Below, in pieces: positions 15,893 through 24,476 of a stretch of 47,505 nt of DNA. The notes under the pieces are model-generated. The model was not told the origin of the DNA. It ran no database searches and saw only the letters and a list, made by a program, of their open reading frames with translations. Every line of letters starts with the position of its first letter. Position 1 is the first letter of the stretch. Source of the DNA: Paenibacillus xerothermodurans (GTDB taxonomy: Bacteria > Bacillota > Bacilli > Paenibacillales > NBRC-103111); NCBI RefSeq assembly GCF_002220865.2, contig NZ_NHRJ02000022.1, positions 1,306-48,810 of the forward strand, in the 5' to 3' direction. The position numbers were made by a program, and so were the translations under genes.

Positions 15893-17248
15893 TCAACCGG
15901 CACCCATCTCTTGGTGGGTGCGATCCAAACCGACGAATTTATTGAAATTTTTTAAGAACGCCAGCTCGACCGTGCCCACTGGGCCGTTCCGCTGTTTGGC
16001 GATGATGATCTCGATGATATTCTTCTTTTCCGATTCCTTATCATAGTAGTCATCCCGGTATAAGAAGGCTACTATGTCCGCATCCTGCTCGATGGAGCCT
16101 GACTCACGTAAGTCAGACATCATAGGGCGCTTGTCCTGCCGCTGCTCAACGCCCCGGCTGAGCTGTGACAGCGCGATGACAGGCACATCCAGCTCACGCG
16201 CAATCTGCTTCAGCGTACGTGATATCTCGGATACCTCCTGCTGTCGGTTATCGCCTTTACCCCGGCCATGAATCAATTGAAGGTAATCGATAAGAATCAT
16301 ACCTAACCCCTTCTCCTGCTTCAGCCTGCGGCATTTGGCACGGATATCGGCCACTGTTACCGACGGTGAGTCATCGATATAAATGTTCGCCTCGGACAAT
16401 GCACCGATCGCCATCGTAAGCTTCTCCCAATCATCCTGTTCCAGGAAGCCTGTCCGCATCCGACCCGCATCCACATTGGCCTCCGCGCAAATCATCCGCT
16501 GCACCAGCTGTGCCGCACCCATCTCAAGGCTGAATATGGCGACAGTCTCCTTTTCGCGAACGCCGACGTTCTGTGCGATGTTAAGCGCAAAGGCCGTCTT
16601 ACCCACGGAAGGACGGGCAGCCACGATAATCAAATCAGAGCGCTGGAACCCGGAAGTCATTTTATCGAGATCGAGAAAACCGGATTTGACCCCGGTTGTG
16701 CCGCCTTTATTGTTGTAGAGGAATTCAACCTTGTCGAAAACCTCCATCAATACATCCCTGATAGCTATGAAACCACTGTTGGAACGGCGCTGCGAGATTT
16801 CGAGAATACGCTTCTCCGCGTCACTCAGCAGGTCACCGACGTCGTCAGTGCTAGCATACCCCTCCGTAACAATGTTCGTAGCGGCCCGAATCAACCGCCG
16901 CAGCATCGACTTCTCCTCGACGATCTGCGAGTAATAGTCGATGTTAGCCGCTGTCGGCACTGCATTTGCCAACTCGGACAAATACTTGATCCCGCCTATC
17001 TCTTCCAACTGCTGCTTGTTCTGCAGACGTGCGGTCAGCGTGATCAAATCTATCGGCTCATTCTCTTCCGCCAACTCGATCATCGCTTCGAAGATGAGCT
17101 GGTGTGAAGTGCGGTAGAAGTCATCGTGAGAGATACGTTCCATCGCGGTAACCAGTGAATCACTGTCAAGCAAAATAGCGCCGAGCACTGCCTGCTCGGC
17201 TTCCAGATTTTGCGGAGGGATGCGATCCAAAAACATACCTTCGTTCAA
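15893..17248 (-). CDS. dnaB: Replicative DNA helicase DnaB (DnaC in Bacillus naming)
   Basis: 451 aa. N-terminal helical domain (about 8-110), linker helix, and RecA-like motor with Walker A ARPSVGKTA (211-219), Walker B GMILIDYLQLI and the arginine-finger region SGSIEQDADIV. It is the hexameric helicase at the fork that loads primase. The start is a TTG at 17248, eight bases after AGGAGG; the ATG four codons later is too far from that site. Follows rplI by 47 bases. A terminator follows. Confidence 0.98.
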   Translation of the reverse strand: MNEGMFLDRIPPQNLEAEQAVLGAILLDSDSLVTAMERISHDDFYRTSHQLIFEAMIELAEENEPIDLITLTARLQNKQQLEEIGGIKYLSELANAVPTAANIDYYSQIVEEKSMLRRLIRAATNIVTEGYASTDDVGDLLSDAEKRILEISQRRSNSGFIAIRDVLMEVFDKVEFLYNNKGGTTGVKSGFLDLDKMTSGFQRSDLIIVAARPSVGKTAFALNIAQNVGVREKETVAIFSLEMGAAQLVQRMICAEANVDAGRMRTGFLEQDDWEKLTMAIGALSEANIYIDDSPSVTVADIRAKCRRLKQEKGLGMILIDYLQLIHGRGKGDNRQQEVSEISRTLKQIARELDVPVIALSQLSRGVEQRQDKRPMMSDLRESGSIEQDADIVAFLYRDDYYDKESEKKNIIEIIIAKQRNGPVGTVELAFLKNFNKFVGLDRTHQEMGAG

Positions 17249-17295
17249 GTTCGTTTCCTCCTAGATTTGCTCTTAGCGAAACCTATCGTATCTAT

Positions 17296-17742
17296 TTATT
17301 CCTCCGTTACATGCACCTTGAATTTCGAAGAAACCTCCGGATGCAGCTTCACGCCGATCTCGGTAACACCGAGTGTGCGAATTGGCTCATCCATCAAAAT
17401 TTTACGTTTGTCCAGCTTCACTTGGTACTGTTTCTGCAGCTCCTCGGCAATCTGCTTGCTTGGGATCGCCCCGAACAGGCGGCCGTCTTTACCGGATTTA
17501 GCTTTCAGCTGCACGGTCAAAGTCTCGAGCTGTTGTCCAAGCGCGGCAGCCTCCGCCTTTTCTTCATCCTTTTTGCGCTCCTCCGCCTTCTTCTGCTGCT
17601 CCAGCATCTTCACCGAAGACTCGTTAGCGGCCGCCGCCAGCTGCTTAGGGAACAAGAAATTCGTAGCATAGCCTTCAGATACGTCCTTAATCTGGCCCTT
17701 TTTCCCCTGTCCTTTAACATCCTTCAAAAAGATGACTTTCAT
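17296..17742 (-). CDS. rplI: 50S ribosomal protein L9
   Basis: 148 aa, the standard length. The N-terminus [20 protein letters not shown] and the motif [10 protein letters not shown] are diagnostic. A long charged connecting helix (about 45-75) and a C-terminal rRNA-binding domain follow. Binds 23S rRNA domain V near the L1 stalk. Its ATG overlaps the gdpP stop by four bases (ATGA), so translation is likely coupled. The gdpP-rplI-dnaB order is conserved in Bacillales. Confidence 0.99.
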   Translation of the reverse strand: MKVIFLKDVKGQGKKGQIKDVSEGYATNFLFPKQLAAAANESSVKMLEQQKKAEERKKDEEKAEAAALGQQLETLTVQLKAKSGKDGRLFGAIPSKQIAEELQKQYQVKLDKRKILMDEPIRTLGVTEIGVKLHPEVSSKFKVHVTEE

Positions 17743-19700
17743 TCGAAAAGACCCTCCTCTGCATCCATTTCACTTAATATTTGCCGTAACTGTGCTTCAG
17801 CCTCGGCAACTGTGCCTTCCAACTGGGTGGCAGCATTGGTCAGGTGACCTCCGCCACCCATGCGTTCCATTATGACTTGCACGTTGATTTGCCCGAGTGA
17901 GCGCGCGCTGATGCCGATCAATCCGTCCGGTCGTTCGCTTATGACAAAAGAAGCCATCACGCCCGTCATAGTTAACAATGTATCAGCAACTTGTGCAATG
18001 AGCAACTGAGGATACTTACGATCCGGTTCCGTCACGGCCAGAGCAATATGGTCATGAATTACTACCGCATTCTTGATGATTTCCGACCGTTGGATATAGT
18101 CCTCCAGATCCTCCTTAAGTAATTTCTGGATTAGCGCCGAATCCGCACCATTACGCCGCAGGAAGGACGCCGCTTCGAACGTCCTCGCCCCCGTGCGAAG
18201 GCTGAAGCTCTTCGTATCCACTACAATACCCGCCAGCAGCGCTGTGGCTTCCAGTACTCCCATCGACATGTTCTCGTTGAAATATTGCAGAAGCTCCGTC
18301 ACCAATTCGCAAGTCGATGAAGCGTACGGCTCCATGTACACAAGTGTGGCGTCCTGGATAAAATCCTCACCGCGGCGATGATGATCGACAATAAACTTAC
18401 GCGAAGTTAACTGCAGCAGCTTTGGTTCCGCCACCATCGTTGCCTTGTGCGTGTCTACCACCACGGCGAGCGAACGTTGGTTAGTGATCTGCATCGCCTG
18501 CTCCGGTGTGATAAACCAACGATTCAAGTCCTCGTCTTCGTATATCGCCTCCATCAGCTTACGGATGGACGGATTAACTCCCTCCAAGACGATATATCCC
18601 TCTTTATTACCGACATGCGCGGCCTTTAACACACCAATCGCCGCGCCAATGGCATCCATATCGGGATTGCGATGGCCCATAATAATGACCTTGTCGCATT
18701 CTTTGATTAAATCCCGCAGCGCATGGGAGATGACTCTCGCCCGCACACGCGTTCGTTTTTCAATCGCATTCGAGCGGCCCCCGTAGAAGGAAAGCCTCTC
18801 ACCTATCTTCACAGCTGCCTGATCGCCGCCGCGGCCCAAAGCCATGTCCAAGCTCGTCTGCGCCAACTGCCCCAACTCCGTTAAGGAATCGGTGCCGGAG
18901 GCGATCCCGATGCTCAATGTCAGCGGCAATTTGTTGTCTATCGTAAGATCCCTGACCTCGTCCAATATTTCAAACCGCGACTGCTCTAAAGCTTTTAAAC
19001 CCTTTTGGTTCATGAGAATCAAGTAACGGTCTGAAGATGTCCGGCGCAAATAGATATTGTTCCGCTGAGCCCACTCGGTGATTTCTCCCGTTACCTTGGC
19101 CATCATAATACTTCGTGTTTGGTCGTCCATCCCTTGAGTAGCTTCGTCCAAATTATCCATGGTGACGATGCCCAGCGCAAGCCGTTCCTCTTCAAACCGC
19201 GCAGTCAAAGTCTTCAGCGCCGTAATTTCTGTGAAGTACAGCAGCCGTTCATCCGGGCGTATTTGCACCATATAGATGTCTTTCCCTACCGTCACTTCCA
19301 GCTTGTGGTCCTTATCCTTCCGTCCTTTGAACTCAGGAAATACCTCGGCCAGCGGCTCGCCAATAAGCGATTCCTTGCCCGCCATCTTGGCGACATAGGG
19401 ATTGTGCCATTCGATCACTTTCTCCTCGTTGTAGAGAAGAATTCCAATAGGAAGTTCGTGTATGACCTCACTGCCCGCCTTTTTTATACGGTGCGACAGT
19501 GTGCCGACGTACACATTAAAATCGTGGCGAAACGCCTGTTCGGCCTTTAACGTGTAATACGCTAAGACCCCGCACACAATCAAGGCGATCACACCGAGCA
19601 CCCATTCGTACAACATCAGAGTAAAAATCAAAACCGTCAACACCGTAAATATCCATAGGATATGCAAGCCGTGCCAACGCTTCAATAGGAACTTTGGCAT
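17739..19700 (-). CDS. gdpP: Cyclic-di-AMP phosphodiesterase GdpP
   Basis: 653 aa from the ATG at 19700, which has AGGGGCG eight bases upstream; an in-frame ATG at 19724 overlaps the yybS stop (TAATG) and could be used by coupling. Two membrane helices near the N-terminus, a degenerate PAS, a degenerate GGDEF domain lacking the signature, then DHH ([12 protein letters not shown] and VDHHRR) and DHHA1 ([10 protein letters not shown]). It hydrolyses c-di-AMP to pApA and so controls potassium and osmolyte homeostasis and wall stress. The CBS gene at the head of the operon may act in the same pathway. Confidence 0.96.
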   Translation of the reverse strand: MPKFLLKRWHGLHILWIFTVLTVLIFTLMLYEWVLGVIALIVCGVLAYYTLKAEQAFRHDFNVYVGTLSHRIKKAGSEVIHELPIGILLYNEEKVIEWHNPYVAKMAGKESLIGEPLAEVFPEFKGRKDKDHKLEVTVGKDIYMVQIRPDERLLYFTEITALKTLTARFEEERLALGIVTMDNLDEATQGMDDQTRSIMMAKVTGEITEWAQRNNIYLRRTSSDRYLILMNQKGLKALEQSRFEILDEVRDLTIDNKLPLTLSIGIASGTDSLTELGQLAQTSLDMALGRGGDQAAVKIGERLSFYGGRSNAIEKRTRVRARVISHALRDLIKECDKVIIMGHRNPDMDAIGAAIGVLKAAHVGNKEGYIVLEGVNPSIRKLMEAIYEDEDLNRWFITPEQAMQITNQRSLAVVVDTHKATMVAEPKLLQLTSRKFIVDHHRRGEDFIQDATLVYMEPYASSTCELVTELLQYFNENMSMGVLEATALLAGIVVDTKSFSLRTGARTFEAASFLRRNGADSALIQKLLKEDLEDYIQRSEIIKNAVVIHDHIALAVTEPDRKYPQLLIAQVADTLLTMTGVMASFVISERPDGLIGISARSLGQINVQVIMERMGGGGHLTNAATQLEGTVAEAEAQLRQILSEMDAEEGLFE

Positions 19701-19723
19701 TGATTTCGCCCCTAATCCATTCA

Positions 19724-20659
19724 TTATTTTCGGGCCATCCGCTCACGGATCGGGAACGCTACGTCAAAGACGCCGAGCAAACTAAACAAGAAGTACGTAA
19801 GCGGAAAAAAGAGCACCAACAGCACGATTCCCGTAACCGGCAGCAGCCGATTCCAACGATTTGCATGAGCCACGAAAAATAAAAATGCAATCGCCTGTAC
19901 AGCGAAAGCCATTGTCAACAGCGGAAGTAAATTCAATAGCACCATATACACGCCTGAGTCCGGATCCTGCACGAACAGCTCCATGAGCAGTGCGATCATG
20001 TAGTACCATAGAAACGATCGCGGCAGCCTCCATTCATGGACCGGCTTAAATCCCGGAATATCCGCACCGCCACGGTTTAGAATCCGTCTTGATATCCAGT
20101 GTGTGATTACGACAAGCACGATGGAAAATCCGATCATCATCATCGGAAGCATCTGGCTTATGACGCGAACCACATCCGCCGGGTCCATCGCAAGCAGACC
20201 TTTCAGTTGGTCCGGCAGCGTGTTCAAGCTTTCCAACATGAATTGCCTCATTTTCGCAATGAGATTAAATCCGAACATGTAAGCCACCAATATGCTAAGC
20301 AGCATTTCGGCGAGCAGTGTCAGTGTTCCGACCGTAACAACCGTTCGTGCCGCGGCCCGCCTCCTGTACAAATTTCCCATTTGAATGACGGGCGGCAGTA
20401 AAAATAATGAGACCGAGATCAACAGCAGACCTACCCAGCCGATCATCAGCATCGAGGTCAGCACATACACTGCTGCCAAGCTGATTCCATAAACGAGCAA
20501 AAACCGCTTTACGTCGTACCGCACAAACTGTATTAATACAGGCACCATCAATAAATTCATTGTGATTATATTGAGCGGTGTGATCACTGACAGGAGCAGT
20601 ATAACCGTGATTACGCTCCAGCCCAGTCCCTTTGCCAAACCTTTCCCCAACACGTTCAC
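19724..20659 (-). CDS. yybS: DUF2232 multi-pass membrane protein (YybS)
   Basis: 311 aa with about eight membrane helices and short loops, beginning MNVLGKGLAKGLGWSV. Matches the YybS/DUF2232 family by position and topology. These are transporter-like membrane proteins of unknown function, usually found just upstream of gdpP, as here. Its start overlaps the MazG-like stop by four bases, and its stop nearly touches the gdpP start region, so the three are one translation-coupled unit. Confidence 0.9.
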   Translation of the reverse strand: MNVLGKGLAKGLGWSVITVILLLSVITPLNIITMNLLMVPVLIQFVRYDVKRFLLVYGISLAAVYVLTSMLMIGWVGLLLISVSLFLLPPVIQMGNLYRRRAAARTVVTVGTLTLLAEMLLSILVAYMFGFNLIAKMRQFMLESLNTLPDQLKGLLAMDPADVVRVISQMLPMMMIGFSIVLVVITHWISRRILNRGGADIPGFKPVHEWRLPRSFLWYYMIALLMELFVQDPDSGVYMVLLNLLPLLTMAFAVQAIAFLFFVAHANRWNRLLPVTGIVLLVLFFPLTYFLFSLLGVFDVAFPIRERMARK

Positions 20660-20958
20660 CTCTTACGCAAATGTTCTTCCAAAGCGGATATGTCGCCGTA
20701 CCATTCTTCCAGTTGATGTCCTTCAGCTCTATGCCTCTTCATTTTTTCCAAAACCGCTTCATCTAAACTGCGATAGGAGATGTTTAGCCGTCTGCCAAGT
20801 ATATAACAGCACGCTACAAGACTTGCTAGACCGTCGATGATCTTAATCTGGCTGCCCTCCCATATACCCTTCAGGAGGTGTGCCATTTGATCTACGAGCT
20901 CTGTTTTTAACCACTCAATGATTTTAGCACGCTTAGCTAAATCTATGTCTTTTTCCAT
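20656..20958 (-). CDS. MazG-like small protein
   Basis: About 100 aa from the ATG at 20958 (MEKDIDLAKRAKIIEWLK); a TTG nine codons earlier has no site upstream. All-helical, with acidic residues spaced as in small MazG-like (PF12643-type) proteins of Bacillales, for example IIEWLKTELVDQMAHLLKGI and LDEAVLEKMKRHRAEGH. True MazG enzymes hydrolyse NTPs; whether this short member does is unknown. It is coupled to yybS by a four-base overlap. The family call rests on overall pattern, not on a clear catalytic motif. Confidence 0.7.
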   Translation of the reverse strand: MEKDIDLAKRAKIIEWLKTELVDQMAHLLKGIWEGSQIKIIDGLASLVACCYILGRRLNISYRSLDEAVLEKMKRHRAEGHQLEEWYGDISALEEHLRKR

Positions 20959-21014
20959 GCCTGACTTGCCGCCCCTCTTCCCCAATCGAGACTTTAGTCA
21001 ATTATACCACAATA

Positions 21015-21431
21015 TTATGCCTTTTGTTCGGCGAGCCATAGCTTGAAGCAGTAATCGATGATCTCCCTTCTGCGGATGATGCCAATGAACACATCGTTGT
21101 CATCCACTACCGGTACAAAGTTCTGATTAGTTGCCAAAGTTATCAAATCCTGCATCTGCTGATCTATGCGCACTGGCTTTATCGTCATATGCTGAGCCAC
21201 ATCCTTGAGATAAACCTTATGTGCATTTTCGAAGCCGATAGCGGGGGAATGTTTTAGCTTCCATAACAAGTCACCTTCAGTGATCGTACCTGCGTATTTC
21301 CCATTGTCGTCAATGAGGGGCACGGCGGAGTAACGGTGATACTCCATACGTTCCAGCGCCTGGCGCATCGTCGATTCCGGGGATAAATATACAACCTCGT
21401 CTTTGGGAACGAGAAAAAAAGCGATATTCAC
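21015..21431 (-). CDS. CBS-pair protein, candidate nucleotide sensor
   Basis: 138 aa from a GTG at 21431 (encoding MNIAFFLVPK after initiation), nine bases after AAGG; an earlier GTG at 21440 sits on the site. It is two CBS motifs and nothing else: HRYSAVPLIDDNGKYAGTIT (about 32-52) and NFVPVVDDNDVFIGIIRR (about 104-121). Standalone CBS pairs bind adenine nucleotides; Bacillus DarB/CbpB, of similar build, binds c-di-AMP. The gene heads a run ending in gdpP, so a c-di-AMP link is plausible but unproven. Fifty-six bases separate it from the MazG-like start. No promoter is evident upstream. Confidence 0.85.
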   Translation of the reverse strand: MNIAFFLVPKDEVVYLSPESTMRQALERMEYHRYSAVPLIDDNGKYAGTITEGDLLWKLKHSPAIGFENAHKVYLKDVAQHMTIKPVRIDQQMQDLITLATNQNFVPVVDDNDVFIGIIRRREIIDYCFKLWLAEQKA

Positions 21432-21710
21432 TGATGCCACCCTTTCTAGCTATCTGACTTGCGGATTTTCTTTTCCCTGCTTCATAATACACTATGATGA
21501 CCCGGGAGGATATACGACACACACACCTCTACTATTTTAACAAATAACGTCGACCACTTCATCTGCCATACGGAACCACCTCAACCTGTATGATCTTATG
21601 GCCTCTGTATCATGCTTATCCCGTCCGTGCGTGTCTATCCAGCCGTGCTCCGGGCGGAACAATGTCATGTCGCGCTACAATTCCCAACGCCTCGCTTCTA
21701 ACTGACAAGT

Positions 21711-21747
21711 AAAAAGAGACAGTTTGGATTGATCTCCAAACTGTCTC
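21711..21747 (-). terminator. Rho-independent terminator of rpsF-ssb-rpsR
   Basis: GAGACAGTTTGGA pairs with TCCAAACTGTCTC (21716-21747) and is followed on the minus strand by five T. It lies 20 bases past the rpsR stop. The 280 bases between here and the CBS gene hold no visible gene and must contain its promoter, which I cannot pinpoint. Confidence 0.95.
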
Positions 21748-21766
21748 CTCTCGCTGCTCACGACAA

Positions 21767-22054
21767 TTATTCAGTTGTGTAAGGCAGCAATGCGATCTGA
21801 CGAGCGCGTTTGATTGCGATTGTCAGTGCACGTTGGTACTTAGCAGAAGTTCCGGTCACACGGCGAGGAAGAATCTTGCCGCGCTCGCTGATGAACTTCT
21901 TCAGGGTATCGATGTCTTTATAGTCAATGTGAGTGATTTTGTTCACAGTGAAATAACATACTTTACGGCGTTTTCCGCCTTTACCGCCTTTACGGCCGCC
22001 GAATTTGCGCTCGCTGCGCTCTTCGCCGCTGTTTTCCCGTCTTTGAAAACCCAT
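21767..22054 (-). CDS. rpsR: 30S ribosomal protein S18
   Basis: 95 aa. A basic Gly/Arg-rich N-terminal extension ([13 protein letters not shown]) precedes the conserved core [20 protein letters not shown], and the C-terminus has [21 protein letters not shown]18 pairs with S6 on the platform of the small subunit. Last gene of the rpsF-ssb-rpsR operon, 22 bases after ssb, followed by a strong terminator. The N-terminal stretch holds only one cysteine, at the start of the core. Confidence 0.98.
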   Translation of the reverse strand: MGFQRRENSGEERSERKFGGRKGGKGGKRRKVCYFTVNKITHIDYKDIDTLKKFISERGKILPRRVTGTSAKYQRALTIAIKRARQIALLPYTTE

Positions 22055-22076
22055 CGATGCTCACGTCCTTTCTACG

Positions 22077-22532
22077 TTAAAATGGCAAATCATCATCAGA
22101 AATATCAATCGGTTTCCCATCATCCTGGAATGGATCTTGATTGTCACGTAGTCCGCTGTTGCGTTCTTGTCTACCGCCGCCACCCATTCCGTCGTCACGA
22201 TTTGCACCGCTGTTCGGAGATTCCAAGAAGCGCACGTTATCCGCAACAACTTCAGTCACATACACCCGGCGACCTTCGTTGTTATCATAGTTACGCACTT
22301 GAATTCTGCCTTCTACTGCAGTCAAACGGCCTTTACGCAAATAATTGGCACACGTTTCAGCAAGCTGCCGCCATGTAACAATATTAATAAAGTCCGCTTC
22401 CCGTTCCCGCTGCTGGTTCGTAAAAGGCCGATCTACAGCTAACGTAAACGTAGTCACGGCAACGCCTGACGGAGTATAGCGCAATTCGGGATCACGAGTG
22501 AGTCTGCCGATGAGTATGACACGATTTAACAA
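22077..22532 (-). CDS. ssb: Single-stranded DNA-binding protein
   Basis: 151 aa from a TTG at 22532 ([18 protein letters not shown]), with GGGAGG eight bases upstream; longer in-frame extensions have no support. One OB fold (about 1-105), a Gly/Arg/Asn-rich linker and the acidic tip DISDDDLPF that docks replication and repair partners. It coats single-stranded DNA at forks. Middle gene of the ribosomal S6-SSB-S18 operon, as in Bacillus. Confidence 0.98.
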   Translation of the reverse strand: MLNRVILIGRLTRDPELRYTPSGVAVTTFTLAVDRPFTNQQREREADFINIVTWRQLAETCANYLRKGRLTAVEGRIQVRNYDNNEGRRVYVTEVVADNVRFLESPNSGANRDDGMGGGGRQERNSGLRDNQDPFQDDGKPIDISDDDLPF

Positions 22533-22575
22533 TCTTAAACCCTCCCAGCATGTCAATTACAGCACTTCGGATGCC

Positions 22576-22860
22576 TTAAGCCACGTCTTTGACGATCATG
22601 TAACGAATGATTTCGTCGGAAATCTTCATCACACGGTCAAGCTCAGCAACTACATCATTATTAGCGTCGAAGTTTACCAACACATAATGACCATCGCGGA
22701 ACTTGTTGATCTCATACGCAAGACGGCGCTTACCCATCACGTCATGTTTTGTAATTTCTCCACCATTGTTGATGATGTTTTGAAATTTCTCAACCGTAGC
22801 TTGGACAGCTTCTTGCTCGATGTCCGGACGAATGATGTACATAACTTCATATTTGCGCAT
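22576..22860 (-). CDS. rpsF: 30S ribosomal protein S6
   Basis: 94 aa from the ATG at 22860, eight bases after a near-perfect [31 protein letters not shown] and the conserved [19 protein letters not shown] are diagnostic. It binds S18 and 16S rRNA. First gene of the operon; a sigma-A promoter lies about 100 bases upstream. The leader between them may hold the S6:S18-binding autoregulatory structure known in this operon (it contains GGAGCCG ahead of the ribosome-binding site), which I cannot prove by eye. Confidence 0.98.
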   Translation of the reverse strand: MRKYEVMYIIRPDIEQEAVQATVEKFQNIINNGGEITKHDVMGKRRLAYEINKFRDGHYVLVNFDANNDVVAELDRVMKISDEIIRYMIVKDVA

Positions 22861-22962
22861 GGTTTCACCTCCTTTTGGACTAAACGGCTCCACTACGCAG
22901 CTATACCGCCGCTCGGAGCAAGGAGCGAGTAATACTTGGTTCTCCAAAACTCGCACCATAAT

Positions 22963-22991
22963 ACTATATCAAAATGGAAGAACAATAACAA
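22963..22991 (-). promoter_or_regulatory. Sigma-A promoter of rpsF-ssb-rpsR
   Basis: On the minus strand TTGTTA (22986-22991), 17 bases, TATAGT (22963-22968). Leader of about 95 bases to the rpsF start. Confidence 0.75.
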
Positions 22992-23544
22992 GTTTTTTTC
23001 TCATGCAAGTGTCTAATACTGGTACCTGGTAATTCAGTCCTGCAGTGCTTGCTACCGCGGCTTCGCCCTGGACAGGGGGAGACAGGCTACGGTCACCGGC
23101 ACAGTCGGTGCCTCTGTTGTAGCACCGGCTTGACCTCGCGTGCCAGTGTTCTCTCTCAACACCAACACCATGACCACCATGGCTGCGCACCGAGCCCGCG
23201 ATCGGCGCCATCGCCGCCATCACCGCCATGACCCTACCGTGCCGGGTCGGTGTTATTTTCGCTTGCACCACCGCTTGGCTGATGCACGATAGATAACGCC
23301 TGGGATGACCTCCACCGCCATCGTACAGCTGTTATCGCTCTGCACCACCGCTTGGCTGATGCACGATAGACAACGCCTGGGATGACCTCCACCGGCATCG
23401 CGCAGCTTTTGTTTTCTTGCGCACCACCGCTTCGATGATGCGCGATAGACAACGCCACACACGCCATAAGCATATCCGCTCCGCCACCAGGCTAAACTAA
23501 ACGAACTTGCACGCCTTGAAATTATGCAAAAAGGAGTTCATCCT
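22992..23544. other. Gene-free spacer with repeats
   Basis: About 0.55 kb between the rpsF promoter and the small membrane-protein gene. It contains short runs of CGCCAT-like repeats near 23203-23232 and the 77-bp tandem array listed separately. Open frames here are frame shadows of repeats with no domain. Confidence 0.6.
23265..23457. repeat. Tandem repeat, about 77 bp, two and a half copies
   Basis: The units begin GCACCACCGCTTGGCTGATG at 23265 and 23342, and a shorter, more diverged unit begins GCACCACCGCTTCGATGATG at 23420. Periods are 77 and 78 bp. Units 1 and 2 share nearly the whole length; unit 3 is cut after about 38 bases (ending AACGCC). A short inverted pair, GATAAC and GTTATC, lies within unit 1. 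Confidence 0.85.
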
Positions 23545-23802
23545 ATGCGAATGCGATACACGTGTACCATCATTTTCGCCCTAATCGCTGCCTTTCTGTC
23601 TGTCGCACATTATGTCGGTCATGAACTGGAAGCGATATATCTGCTGTTTTTCGCTTTAAGCATTCCCGCTTGGTTCATTCCTTTGATTGACGATAGCTAC
23701 CCCCATCCGGTCGTTCTATATATCCTGACTACGTTAGTTTGGGCACTGATCGGGTACATCATTGACCGTTATTCCGCGGCCCGGAACACACGCGCCAGTT
23801 AA
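23545..23802 (+). CDS. Small membrane protein of unknown function
   Basis: 85 aa from the ATG at 23545, with AAGGAG eight bases upstream, which decides against the ATG at 23524. Two to three hydrophobic segments (TCTIIFALIAAFLSVAHYVG, AIYLLFFALSIPAWFIPLID, VVLYILTTLVWALIGYIID) fill most of the chain. No recognised family. It opposes the surrounding genes and is closed by a strong terminator 130 bases on. Clean start signal and membrane pattern support a real gene. Confidence 0.75.
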   Translation: MRMRYTCTIIFALIAAFLSVAHYVGHELEAIYLLFFALSIPAWFIPLIDDSYPHPVVLYILTTLVWALIGYIIDRYSAARNTRAS

Positions 23803-23934
23803 GGGCTGCTCTGCTCTTAGCCCAAAGTAATGAAATTGCGCGTTAAATTAGCTCATTGTACGCGGGCAGCACAGCACTATGTGCGTACGTGCAGTGGCTT
23901 CCGCTTCCAACTGCGTTTGCCGGACGCACCATAA

Positions 23935-23979
23935 TAAAACACCTCCGAATGCGGCATCCGCAATCGGAGGTGTATTTTT
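23935..23979. terminator. Bidirectional terminator
   Basis: ACACCTCCGA (23939-23948) pairs with TCGGAGGTGT (23964-23973), with an inner TGCGG/CCGCA stem. ATTTTT follows on the plus strand and TTTATTAT on the minus strand. It closes the small membrane-protein gene on one side and the tRNA-Ser transcript on the other. Confidence 0.85.
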
Positions 23980-24089
23980 GATTGGTCGGGTCTACTGGCC
24001 GCCTGCATAGCAGAAATTTTTATCAAACGCATTCGAAGTAGATTGGTAGCCCTGTCTATTTAACCCGTATGTGAAAATTCGTATGTACG

Positions 24090-24180
24090 TGGCGGAAAGA
24101 GTGGGATTCGAACCCACGCACGGCTTGCGCCGCCTAGCTGATTTCGAGTCAGCCCCCTTGGGCCTCTTGGGTACCTTTCC
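24090..24180 (-). tRNA. tRNA-Ser (anticodon CGA)
   Basis: A 91-nt class II tRNA. The acceptor GGAAAGG pairs with TCTTTCC, discriminator G, and CCA is encoded. The anticodon stem GCTGA/TCAGC encloses the loop CTCGAAA, giving anticodon CGA for UCG codons. A long variable arm (about GGCGGCGCAAGCC) and the T loop TTCGAAT identify serine. It has its own promoter and stands alone. Confidence 0.95.
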
Positions 24181-24202
24181 GCATAAAAAAGGGACAAGAA
24201 AT

Positions 24203-24231
24203 ACTATAACACAGCCGAGCGTGTTAGGCAA
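24203..24231 (-). promoter_or_regulatory. Promoter of tRNA-Ser
   Basis: On the minus strand TTGCCT (24226-24231), 17 bases, TATAGT (24203-24208), about 22 bases ahead of the tRNA 5' end. The -35 lies right after the DUF951 stop codon. Confidence 0.8.
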
Positions 24232-24233
24232 CC

Positions 24234-24464
24234 CTATTCTAATGCCGAATTTTGGTTCGCTGTGTTTGCCTCCGGATTAGAACGCAGCACCTTCTTCAAT
24301 TTGCTCTCAAACTTCGCTCTCGGCACTAATACGCTGTGCTTACAACCAACACACTTAATCCGAATATCCATCCCCAGCCTGATGATTTCCATCTCATTAG
24401 TGCCACAGGGATGAGGTTTTTTCATCTGCACAATATCACCTAACTGATACTGCTTCCGTTCCAT
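24234..24464 (-). CDS. DUF951 family protein
   Basis: 76 aa, with GGGGAGG six bases before the ATG. Features of the family are visible: LGDIVQMKKPHPCGTNEME and the CVGCKHSV motif followed by VPRAKFE. The His/Cys placement suggests a small metal-binding or nucleic-acid-binding (OB-like) protein; no function is known. It starts 12 bases after the MscS-family stop, so it is in one operon with that gene and probably DUF3343. Confidence 0.93.
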   Translation of the reverse strand: MERKQYQLGDIVQMKKPHPCGTNEMEIIRLGMDIRIKCVGCKHSVLVPRAKFESKLKKVLRSNPEANTANQNSALE

Positions 24465-24476
24465 GCCTATCCTCCC

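Noticed and set aside
23265-23457. CRISPR array
   Set aside because: Only three units at 77-78 bp, near-identical over most of the unit length rather than short repeats with unique spacers, and no cas genes nearby.
22969-23473. Minus-strand frames containing VVYRASAKRWC-like repeats
   Set aside because: The repeated peptide is only the translation of the 77-bp DNA repeat; frames differ between copies and no start signal is present.
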